A DNA stretch of 64,000 bases from the NCBI GenBank assembly GCA_907165275.2, contig OU015670.1, positions 2,011,501 to 2,075,500 on the forward strand, given 5' to 3'. This stretch comes from Zygaena filipendulae (lineage: Eukaryota; Arthropoda; Insecta; Lepidoptera; Zygaenidae). Under the pieces are notes generated by a model. It saw only the letters and a list, made by a program, of their open reading frames with translations, had not been told where the DNA came from and did no database searches. Shown piece after piece: positions 31,876-42,179 of this stretch. A program made the position numbers and the translations under genes. Positions within the stretch are counted from its first letter, which is position 1, and every line of letters starts with the position of its first letter.

Positions 31876-32095
31876 AAATTAACATTTTACAATCGTTAAC
31901 GCATAGAAAACTAAGTACCTATATCTACCTAACGAATCGTTCATGTTACTTGGTCAGCCAATCAACACTCTAGTTTTCAAGTGGTCACGCAAAACTAAAA
32001 AGTTTTGACTGGCTGACCAAGTGACATGACGATTTGTTACTTAGTTTTCTATATGAGTTAACGATTGTAGAATGTTAATTTGGCTAGGGGGCCTG
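31876..32095. repeat. Imperfect inverted repeat (foldback)
   Basis: Left arm CTCTATAGCCAAATTAACAT ... AACTAAGTA, right arm TTACTTAGTTTTCTATATGA ... TAATTTGGCTAG, with an inner pair TTGGTCAGCCA / TGGCTGACCAA. Related to the hairpin near 21239-21440. Confidence 0.7.
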
Positions 32096-32439
32096 GTAGA
32101 GCGTAGATAGGTATCAAGAGAGGTGCCACCAATTACTTAGATACAAAATAGCGCCATGTTCTGCCTTCGGCACTACACAAAATGCCGGCCATTTTTAAAC
32201 TTAGATACGGCCTGACATAACATTAGTATATTTATCGGAATATTGTAATTATAGTAGGTACAGATGAAGCACCTGCCTAGGTCTAAAGTCCAAAATAAAA
32301 AGTTACAGGTTTCATATTAACTTCTTGGCAACTGACCTGATTAGAACTATACGATATCGATAGATGACACCAATACTAGCCCAGCTAATTAAAGTAGTTA
32401 TGTTGAAACTTTATTAGTTTCGAAGCCATCCCTGTCTCA

Positions 32440-32600
32440 ATCAAAGGCTTCGCCGACCGCAAATCAGTGCTGCGCCCCTCACCCCAGCGCCCCCCTGCGG
32501 CCACGCCCACCGCACGCATGCGCGCTGATAGCCAATCACAGCGCGCACATCTCACCCCACTCGCAGGGGGTGAGCAACAATCATGCACCCTCAATTGACC
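32440..32600 (+). promoter_or_regulatory. GC-rich island upstream of Not-type gene
   Basis: GC-rich patch in AT-rich surroundings with GGCCACGCCCACC (GC/CACCC-type box) and GCCAATCACAGC (CCAAT box), about 450-600 bp upstream of the homeobox start codon. A proximal regulatory role is inferred from position and motifs. Confidence 0.4.
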
Positions 32601-32896
32601 GCTTTATGCGATGTAATTTTTTTTTTCTCGCCGAACCGATCGTTCGACGTCTGGCCCCGCCTCCAGCCAGTATCAAATCCCATCAAAAATTCCGCTTCAT
32701 CCCGATATCATCATAAACCGCAGAGCAATCGCTCACGGGACACCATTTAGTGCGGTCGTACCAATTTCGTGGTATAATCCTTCAGGAAAAATAACTAATT
32801 AACTACCTACCTATATAACGTCTTAATATCGACATAATTATAGTTAATTAAAACTTAATCACGTTCTGGTTAATTTTAATAATTTATAGATTACCT

Positions 32897-32924
32897 TATA
32901 AAAAAAAAATCCGCAATAATCAGT
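32897..32924 (+). promoter_or_regulatory. Candidate core promoter of Not-type homeobox gene
   Basis: TATAAAA begins at 32897 and an arthropod initiator TCAGT lies at 32920-32924, placing the initiator A about 25 bp after the TATA start. A 115-nt 5' leader would follow. Spacing is at the short side of normal. Confidence 0.45.
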
Positions 32925-33036
32925 GCTAATATATATAAAATTCAATTAAAACAACTGACAATGCAGGCCTATAATAAAATAAATAAAATTTAGACAACAA
33001 AAAAAAAGAGAATTTTTTAAAGTTTTTTTTTTCAAA

Positions 33037-36000
33037 ATGATGGAGCAAAGGCAAAACCCAGCGGTGTATCCTGCTAACCTGACGGACCTCCTTGCGGTGT
33101 CGGCTTACCAGCAAAGCGACAGACTCATCGCCGACGGCGGCTGTGAGAATACAGACAGGTCATCGACCTCACCGGTATCCACCATTGAAGACGGGGACAG
33201 CAGCCAATCGGCTTTCGGTGTTGACTTAACGGGCAAAGGTACAAATCTGGCCGGAAAATCGTTTACCATAGCAGCGATACTAGGACTGACGAACACCGAA
33301 GAGGATGTGATGAACCTAACCGTGCAAGAGCGTCTGCATCAGAACCAGAGACATTTGCAGAGCTATTTGTATTCCGGACATGAGATCCAGAGGTTGAACG
33401 ATGGGTTCTGCAGGAGTATGGGCGTGCCAACGGCTTTGAGACAAGGTAAGAGGATCTGCCCTATTTATGGTAAACCTGAAAATATATTGTTCAGCATCAG
33501 CAATAGAATCGATTGTAATAGTTTCTATAATCCTATGTTCTGCCCCACAGACATAATTGGCCCCCAGTAGCACACCCTTTCATCTCCTTCACAATATTTG
33601 TTAAAGTTTCTATTTTTTCTGTCTCTTATTTTGTACCTTAACCTGCCGTTTTGATACTGCAAGAACCTTTGTATAACAGAAAAGTAATTAACATTGGATA
33701 CATTTTTCACCTTAAGCTTATGTGAATGGAGCGAAATGGCCAAGCCACATATTCTAAGGTGTAGAGTTTGAGAAGTTAGGCCTTGTAGAGTTAGGGTGTG
33801 TAGAGTTATAAGCTTGGCTCTACATGAGAACTGATAACTTTTTGACAGTGCCCGTCGTATGGACTCGTCTTGGCATCATTTTACATGAATATGTTTTTGG
33901 TGGGATGTCCTTTTCCTCACCCATATGACAACGTGTACGCAAAATTTTCTGATGATCGGTTGATTAATAACGCGTAACAAACTCACTTTTGCACTCATAA
34001 CATTAGTTAGGGTTCTTTTACACTATTCTAATATCATGAGGTAAAGTCCGTGAAAGTTTGAATGTAAGGGAACCGATCCTAAAAAAATGTTGATAGGAAG
34101 CTACCTACAGTATCCTTAAGTATCCGAGGGTACCTATTTCAAAATTGAAATGAAACCGCGAGAGCAACATAGCTGTTCCGCTAATTATTATTTGAATACG
34201 GTTGACATGTTACATGTAGGTATAGCCTTTCCTAGAAGTAAAGTAGTCGAATGTACCGAAAAGAAGTAGAAACAATAGCACACTCTAAGTGGCCCTTCCA
34301 AGCATAAAGCTATCAGTAGGTACAGCACCTATCTCTCTAGTTCTCGGCTCGGCTTTAATTGATTGATTATTTATTAGTAAATTCTTAATTTTCTACAATT
34401 TCATTTATCTTAATCTAGGGTAGGTATACCTATAGAATTTTGTTTTTTTTTTTTCAATCTGCAGACGTTTATACCTACCTATACCTAATGCTTTTTCTCA
34501 AATCAAGCTTTTTCAGAATTTCAAAGTGATGCTAGTTTATGAATATTTTTTCAATCCTTACTATCAATTGGCTATTCTAGATACCGAACCTATATAGTAA
34601 GTATAAACTCAATACCCCACTCCTGGTACCTTTCTGCTTGGACGCCCACTATAACTCAATACTGTAAAGTGTTGAAATTACTGTCATCGGCTACAGAAAA
34701 ATCATTAGGTAAGATATTTCATTTGCAAAGAAATCTGTACGCAACGGAAGCTCTCTCAAGGAATAATATTTTTTTCCGTTTTTGCCACATTTTTCACTGC
34801 TGCTCCGCTCCTATTGGTCGTAGCGTGATGTTATTAAACCTAAAACCACGGTAAACTAAAACCTTTCTCGATAAAATGACTACCTATCCAACACAAAAAG
34901 CATTTATCAATTCGCAGTAGTTCCTGAGATTAGTACCTACCTACGTTCAACCAAACAAACATACTCTTCAGTTTTATAGTATTAGTAGGTATAGATTTAC
35001 CTACCCTATTCGGACACGGCGAAATTATAAGGGTTCCGTTTTTGTCATTTGGCAGAGTCTGACTTTGTAAACACCTACTTTTATCAGTCTTTGAAGCTTA
35101 ACACTATTAAAATAAGATGCAATGTCTATTGTTTGTCAAAAGTGTGAACATATTTCTGCTGCTAACTGTACCTACTCTAAAAAGCTCCCGAATTACAACC
35201 CTTTAACGGCTTAAACTTTACGACGGACATAAAGATCACTAAGCACTACTGAGCACAGCTTAATTAAAGAGAAACGGAGCAGTTAACGAGTGGCGCCCTC
35301 TGTCCAGGTGCGTTGGGGGGCGATACTAATCTATACTATAATAAAAGAGTAGAATCCGCGATTCTGTACATTGAATATTTCTACCAAAAATTGAGAGGGG
35401 TGATAAAAGAAGAGTAACCAAGCCCAAAAAAAAAGTTTTTATAGTTCTTCTCTGTCTGTCTGTCTGTCTGTTCGCGATAACCTCCGCATCTACTGAACCG
35501 ATTGTCATGCGGTTTTCATAGGTAGATTGAGCTTATCCTGGAGGTACATATAGGCTTTGTTTCATTGAAATCGGATGTCGGGAAAAAAAGTTGTTGTATA
35601 AAAACCTTTCATGCGGGTGAAACCGCGGGGCACAGCTAGTCTAATTAATATGGTGCCAGAGTCGAGATCATCTAAGCTAAAATGACGCGCCTCTCCATCG
35701 GGTATACGCACACGCACAACCGTTAAAATATGGATACGACACATCCAAAAGACAAAAATATGTAATATTATTATTGGTCTGTGCTTCTTCCATCCTACGG
35801 GCACCGGCAAGCCGCAGCCTGGGGATGCTTTTGTAGCGCGAGGTTCCTTGGGCCGCGACCTCTTTGCCCTAGCAGTGGGAACTTACAAAAGGCTGCTTAC
35901 ATGTACCATGATACTAAATGCTACCTATTGTTCCAGACAGTCCAAGACCAGAGATGAGGCCGCAAGTGGCTCAAATGAAAAATGGCAGAACACACAGCCT

Positions 36001-38447
36001 CTCTTGTTCCAATAGGTAATAAAGTCACATAATAAGAAATAACAAAGTTTACGAAATAAATCTGGATACAGGCCACAGGATGTCCCGTAAATCGACGTTA
36101 AGTCAGAACCGGGTGATAGACTAAGTCATAACTTAATAGAAAAATGTAAAAACATTATCTTTAAAATTTATAAAAATTTACACCCTGCGACTCCTGTTGC
36201 TACTAACCTTTACATTTTTTAATTTTCTTCGTATTGTGTAATCCTAAATATACCTGGTGTTTTTTTTTTTTATTATTTATTAGGTTCTCCAACAATGAGT
36301 ACAATGCTTATAAAATAAATTCATGTACATAATAATATGCTTATTGCCTCATTAATTATAGAAGAACACAACATGCACCAAAACAAAAATAACAAAATCA
36401 ACAAAAGTACATCCGGCCCAAACCAAATTCACTGCGAGTTCAACACTGTGTGCTCTCTGGTCGCATTACCTACTCCTCGCAAGCATTAGCCTCTTTAATT
36501 TCGGAATAGACGTAGTAGCCAAGTCAACATAATTTTGATGATCTTTATATATATTGTACATCCTAGAAAGAGAACAGTGAGACCTGAGGTTGGTGCGACA
36601 CTTCGGTAAATAAAACAATTTTAAATTACAAGCTCTTGGGATTCTAGGCGGCACATAAAAAGCTATTTTTGATAACAATCTAGGACAGTCAAAAGTGCCG
36701 TTAACTAATTTCATAAAAAAAACTAAATCCAAAAATTTCCTACGATCTTCTAAAGAAGACATTGACATTTTTGAAACCTACTCCTTAAAATTTAAGTTTT
36801 TGCCAATTAAGTTTTCAAAATTATTGCTTAGTTAGTATTTTTATATTTTTCTGTTAACAGCTGTTATGACTTAGCCTATCACCTGGTTCTGGCTTGACGT
36901 CGATTTACGGGACACCCTGTATACTTACGTATTTCTGTTAATATTAGATACCTATTAATGTAAACGCCGCTATCCACGTCTGCGTGTCCAATTAGTTCTT
37001 CTAAACGACCCGACGCATTTTGATATGGTTTTTACCATCATTCACAGATTTTTTTTCCACATCTTAGCCTAGAGCCTATTAAGAGGTGTAGACTGTTGCT
37101 GCTGTGTGTGTGTTTTGGTAAATATCAACTTGAATTATTTCGTCTGAGCTTGAATGTGAAATGTTCCGCGAGCCCTACGCCACACACGCACCTACGTGTG
37201 CACACAAGCCGCGCGCCTGTAGTAGTGGGGAGTTAAATCGGTCTGCATATACGGAGTGTCGCGGGTGTGAACTTTGAACTATATCTCAATGCTTGATAGC
37301 AGTTCGGGTCGCAGCAAGAGGATACGCACCATCTTCACGCCGGAGCAGCTGGAGCGGCTGGAGGCGGAGTTCGAGCGGCAGCAGTACATGGTGGGGCCGG
37401 AGCGCTTGTATTTGGCGCACGCCTTGCAACTCACAGAGGCGCAGGTCAGCGACACAATCTTCTTTTTGTTGTTTTTTTTTTATATTTTTTTTTTTGCTGA
37501 AATGCCAGTGCCATGTACCTAGTTGAAAATAAACACAGAAGGTCGAGTTTTTTGACGCAACCTCTCATGTCTCATGTCCATGTCTCCAAGTTTTAAATTA
37601 TAGAACCGTGGCGTGGGGTGGGCCACTATTTTTCTAGTGGTTATTAATTCCGATTGGCTGTAATAAATTGTATCTAAGTTAGACGTAACACATTGTGACA
37701 TCTAATAATGTTTTCATTCATTCATTGTTAGGTAGTGCAGGTTCGATCCTCGGATTTAGGTGATGAAATTTTGTGTTTACCTTGACTCTCGGTGTTTAAT
37801 ATGTGTCTAATATAATTTATGTAGTAGTATGTACCTATGTATATTTACAAAAATAGGATATTTCTCCGATGCTGACATCGAACCCGCGGACACCGTTTCG
37901 CTAACCACTAGACCAATGGTGCTGTTTCTACCACAGAGCAAATAAATTAACTAGAGAGGACATGTAGGCGGGGTAGGCGCGCCACCATTGCAAAGGAAGT
38001 TAGAAAAAATGCTCTAACTTGCCCAAAACTTCTTTTGCTGCCATCCCTAGCATATTTACGACAATATTACCAAAGCTGTGTATTTTGAAAACAGTGCAGA
38101 CTAAGTAAAAAATTAATTATTAAGCGTTTAATACATTTCATTACGTTTATGAATGTTTTAGTGCGTGATGAATTATAATTTTGTGCGCAAAAATCACCCG
38201 GCGGCCGTCGACACTGGTTTTCATCTGTTTTCATAGCTTTAAGATGATGTCCTTTCTATCTGTTATTTTCTGTTCTGTGATTTCTACAGTGTTTCCAAAA
38301 AAAAAAAAAATTTCGCTTGTCTGTCATCAGGTGAAGGTGTGGTTTCAGAACCGCCGAATCAAATGGCGGAAGCATCACCTGGAAGTGACGCAACAGAGGC
38401 TCGCCGTGCTGCAGCGGCACAGGCCCGAGGACAGAGACGATGTATAA
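33037..38447 (+). CDS. Not/Noto-type homeobox transcription factor, 4 exons
   Basis: Exons 33037-33445, 35937-36015, 37303-37444 and 38331-38447: 747 nt, 248 aa, phases 1, 2, 0 matching throughout. The start is the first ATG of MMEQR in CAAAATG context. Residues 75-84 ([10 protein letters not shown]) form an eh1 motif that in such factors recruits the Groucho corepressor. The homeodomain is residues 167-226 (from [12 protein letters not shown]; helix 3 [14 protein letters not shown]), with Gln50 and Asn51, and an intron between positions 44 and 45, a classic homeobox site. [20 protein letters not shown] helix 2 and the K-W-R-K end point to the Not/Noto class rather than Emx or Vax. Role: nuclear DNA-binding regulator, probably repressor, in development. 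NAG choice at exon 3 (37300 or 37303) adds or omits one Ser. No canonical AATAAA is seen close to the stop. Confidence 0.88.
33446..35936. other. Intron 1 of Not-type gene
   Basis: Contains a Helitron-like piece near 33890-34010 and a full-length one at 35330-35639. The rest is AT-rich with TACCTACC-type runs and no further exon needed. Confidence 0.7.
35330..35639 (+). mobile_element. Full-length Helitron-like element, 310 bp
   Basis: Starts TCTATACTATAATAAAAGAG after an A and ends in hairpin GCGGGTGAAACCGCGG plus GGCACAGCTAG before a T: TC...CTAG between A and T. The interior has a (GTCT)n run and a sequence not found in the 200-bp copies. Confidence 0.82.
35937..36015 (+). CDS. Exon 2 of Not-type homeobox gene (79 nt)
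   Basis: Acceptor ATTGTTCCAG, donor AATAG|GTAAT. Encodes [16 protein letters not shown] and onward. Exon 1 ends in phase 1 and the homeodomain exon needs phase 2; this 79-nt exon is exactly what joins them. It was not obvious as an ORF. Confidence 0.8.
36075..36920. mobile_element. TIR DNA element containing a LINE fragment
   Basis: About 60-bp terminal inverted repeats: ACAGGATGTCCCGTAAATCG on the left and CGATTTACGGGACACCCTGT on the right. Inside, 36260-36780 is a minus-strand LINE 3' end whose ORF (36466-36768) matches LINE RT C-termini in style ([21 protein letters not shown]). Lies in intron 2 of the Not-type gene. Confidence 0.75.
37129..37156. mobile_element. Decayed micro-hairpin relic
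   Basis: TATTTCGTCTGAG (37136-37148), one arm of the 32-34 bp micro-hairpin, flanked by CTTGAAT on both sides (37129-37135 and 37149-37155). Fits an insertion that lost its other arm. Confidence 0.5.
37720..37930. mobile_element. tRNA-derived SINE pieces in Not intron 3
   Basis: Plus-strand B-box-like GGTTCGATCCT at about 37740 with a SINE-like tail. On the minus strand, 37854-37925 has A-box TGGTCTAGTGGTTAG and B-box GGTTCGATGTC. Neither folds as a complete tRNA by eye. Confidence 0.55.
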
Positions 38448-38950
38448 CTGTGCCCCTCTAGCATGCGGACATTGTGCAGTGTGTGATAGAGACGTACGCA
38501 CGTTTTTAATATTAGAACATTCGGTGACTGTGAGTAGTACCCAAAGTTGTGAAGAGCTAGTTTAAAGAATTCTTTTGAAGAAAAGTGTCCGGTTTTTGAA
38601 ATTTTATTTTTATTCGCTGAAATCTCTCCTAAACAACAGTAAGTAAAATATCATGAAAAATGTTAAAAAGTGATTTTTAATACCTATATTTATTTATACA
38701 GTATCTACCTACATACACATTTATCAGACTTCAAAAGAAGATTTGGATTTGAATGCGACGTGATAGAGAAGTGTTTTTTGGTTTGTTATTTCGTATCTGA
38801 CTATAAATTATTTTAACTTTACGTGATTAGTTGTATTAAACTAAGTAAGCAATGTACATTATCTTGTCAATATAAGAAATATTACTATCATGTGTTTTAT
38901 TTAACAGCAACTCGGTGAAACTCCACACAAGTACAGATACTTTGAAAACA
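38448..38950. other. Presumed 3' UTR of Not-type gene
   Basis: AT-rich, no ORF; ATTAAA at 38835-38840 is the only poly(A)-like hexamer noticed, about 390 nt after the stop. Confidence 0.4.
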
Positions 38951-39125
38951 TGCCGCAATCAGACAAGTTTAATAAATTAATGTTAATTGGCATTTAACTA
39001 TTTAAGTTACGTCTCGTTAAATGCCAACTAACATTAATTTACTGAACGTCTCTGATTGCGGCGGTTTTGTTTTAAAAATCTATACTTAACTAAGTAATCA
39101 TTAAAGTCGACTCTGAGTGCGGCCG
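38951..39125 (+). mobile_element. Palindromic MITE copy 4, 5' truncated
   Basis: Lacks the first 60 bp or so; ends GTCGACTCTGAGTGCGGCCG then TAA. Followed by a poly(A)-tailed CCGTTTGCCCTCTATGACAT fragment (39150-39185). Confidence 0.78.
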
Positions 39126-39185
39126 TAAGTATACAAATCTCTTTTTAAATGCCCACTTGCCCGTTTGCCCTCTATGACATAAAAA

Positions 39186-42179
39186 AAAGATATCATCATT
39201 ATTTCATGGCGTATCATTCATTATGATTTGAATTTTGTAAAGCGCCTTATGCCTATATTGATTGATATTTAAAATATTGTAATGTTTTCGTCATAATATT
39301 ATCTTATTATCATTGAGCTGTCTCCTTTCGCAGTCATTGGCCTGGGAAGGTCTCAGCGAGGAGCGAAGGTTGATCGAGTGACGATTTGTGCTCGTGTTGT
39401 TTTTAACTACAAATGAATACCTAGTGTTGTGCATTCTATGTTTATTATTTTATCGATAATTTTTTATTAGATCGGGCAATCCTCGTGTAGCTGTAAAAAC
39501 ATGACACTACTGCCTTGTAGTGTCATGCTGTGTCTAGTACCAAACTAAGTACAACAGATTTAATACAATAATTTATACCTACCTATATTTTGTTGTTATA
39601 AATACATTCTTATGAGGTACCTATACTTGCACCCAGACGGCGAATATAAATGACCGTAAACGTGCCGACGCATTTGAGATGTGTGTGTGTGTTGGTGGTA
39701 AATGCTGCAAATCTCTTGAGGAGGACGGATATGTCAACCCTCAAAAAACTTAAAATTACCCCTAGACTCTTCCATCTACCTCCAGCGAGTCCATAAGTAC
39801 TTCGACCACATAGCAAGAAAAGTTGGTGACAACCTAGTAAAATTTGTCTTTGATCACGGGCGAAGTCGAGGGCAAAAGACCTCGAGGCTGAAATCTGACG
39901 CGTGGTCCGATCTACGCCGCCGGTGATAGACAAAATTTCATGATTATCGGTTGAGTAGTTAAAAACATAAATAAACGATCGAATTTGGTGCGCTTCGCAC
40001 CGCGAACTTTGTATGCTACGTAGTCCATAGCCCGTACCATATCGATCATGTAGAGAGCAGTCCGCCGCACATTATTATCATTATAACGTATTATACGTAA
40101 GTTATAAGAATATATATACATCTTTTTTACATCTTTTTTATGGGTTTTTGAATGCCTGAAATAAAAGTATTATTATTATTATTATTATCAGACGTGAAAA
40201 GGTAACAGACAGACATAGTTTATAATATATAACATTAATATGATGATAATTAAACTCTTAAACTTAAACTAATTTACTTCTAAAGCTTAACAACGGATTT
40301 GGATGCTATTGTTTTGTGTTTGATTCCCGAGGGGATCCCGAACTTCACACGAGTGTAACCGCTGGATAGTAATAGTTATCTATGAATTGGCCAATAGATA
40401 CGAAAGGCCATGATATGAATGTGAATGTCCGAGAGACTAGAGACCTAAATGATGCAATATGGTGTTATTTAATTCGTATACTTCCATAGAACAGAAAGTG
40501 AAAAGTAACCGGTCGTGAATACGGCCGTGGCGCCACGGTGTGTAGTTTGTCTAGTGACGCGACTGATGTGGTTTATGCTTATGCATAACTATATATGTAT
40601 CGATAGGAGGAATGTGTGTAGTATCGATATATATTTGTTAACTCTAATTATTTTGTGAATTAATTAATAAAAATCATACTAACATTCAAGGTAAAACAAC
40701 TTTTACTAACACATTATGTTACTTGGTAATTAAAGATTTATTATTACCTACTATTTTCTTAATGCTGAACAATCCTTAATCCGAAAAAATCTCGATGCTG
40801 ACACTTAAAGTGTCAATAAGTATTTAGTAAAGTTTGGGAATATTTCATTAGAAAAAATCATTACGAAAGAATTTAGGAGATTAGATTTTTAGAAAATAAG
40901 TACCTATACCAACCTTGAAACAAAAATTTGTGTCAATTCACAAGTTACACTGGTTTAAGTGACGCTACTTCTGTAGTAAGTTAGCCTCGGGTCTTTTAAG
41001 TGACACTGACACACACGTCATACCATCCTAAAACAATTAATGTTAGTAAAATTTCAATAAACACATATTTATAGTAAGTACCTACTTGCTAAGTGTTGTT
41101 GTAAATCACTAAAATTTTGTTTGTGGTCTGTTTGGATCGTAATCAGTTAAAGTAATGATAGGTAGGTAATATTGTTATCTTTTGACTGATAAGACCATCG
41201 TCAACGCGTCACATCGAATTATTTACCTACTTATCACCGGCGAACAATTAAAATCCGATTTCGATTAAATTTAAATGTTTTCAAAGTGGAACTTAACGAT
41301 ATCGTCATCATTGATTTTAAGTGTAATGTTTTTTAATTAAACGTCGTTCCTGATGAAAAGAGATTTTTTTTTCACATCTTTTGAGTTGAAAGCTACTTCC
41401 AAGACGAGGTTATTTACGCATAAGCAGATGGCGGAGAGTATTCGATCATTTTTATGCTGTGGCTAAAAGCATAATTGCGAACAATGCGATATCACTACAC
41501 AGAAGATTAGGTACCACCATTTATACTTATTTAAATTACTTGTGTGTCGTTTGAACCTCAACTATGTATTTTCTTTATGGTAGAAATTGCAAGAAATTGC
41601 AATGAATGAAATTTGTGTTAAATAAAAATAGAAAATTTTATAAAGAATGGTGGTAAGCACTAAGCATTAAGACGTTAAGCTTTCGAGAGGTCTTTCTGCC
41701 GTCTCTCTAAGTGTTAAACATTTTGTTTTATCCATTTAATTTTCAATCTTGTGCACTGAATGATCAACCTAGGGTGAGATAGAATAACAATTTCAAAAAA
41801 TTATGTCAGGTAAACAACACTGTTACACATAAAACCTGTATTTTTATCGATACCATCAACACAATAGTGCATCGCACATCACTAAAGCACAACAAACATC
41901 AGGCTATCGTGTCTTTACTATCAGACGCGTAATTTGTTTACTCACAGAGACTAAGTTATTGACAATAACAAAGCACGTTTTACTTGAATTCGTTATTTTA
42001 CTACTTGGTGTCGAACGTCCGAAATAAATAGTGTCGAGAAATTATTCACGTAAATTTATATTAAAAATTTGTAACGGCTCTGTGTGGTTTAGTGCCTTTG
42101 CTCGCCCTTAGTGCCATTGATGTACGTGTTTTATTTATTATTTTTTTAATAAATTCAAAAACAGAATAAATATCTGACC
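39186..42179. other. Intergenic, no recognised gene
   Basis: Mostly AT-rich unique sequence. Minor items: a Helitron-like scrap near 39930-39975, an (ATT)n run near 40168-40188, and a hairpin with arms CATGACACTAC / GTAGTGTCATG near 39500-39528. The 107-codon minus ORF at 39610-39933 has no domain or splice signals. Confidence 0.6.

Noticed and set aside
37274..37522. Homeodomain ORF running past the exon
   Set aside because: It reads through the GTCAGC donor into poly(T)-encoded Phe residues; helix 3 is completed only by the exon at 38331.
37854..37925. Second tRNA-like gene (minus strand, A and B boxes)
   Set aside because: Acceptor and anticodon stems do not pair as a tRNA by eye; better explained as a SINE.
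39610..39933. 107-codon minus ORF as a gene
   Set aside because: No domain, splice or start support; it overlaps repeat scraps.
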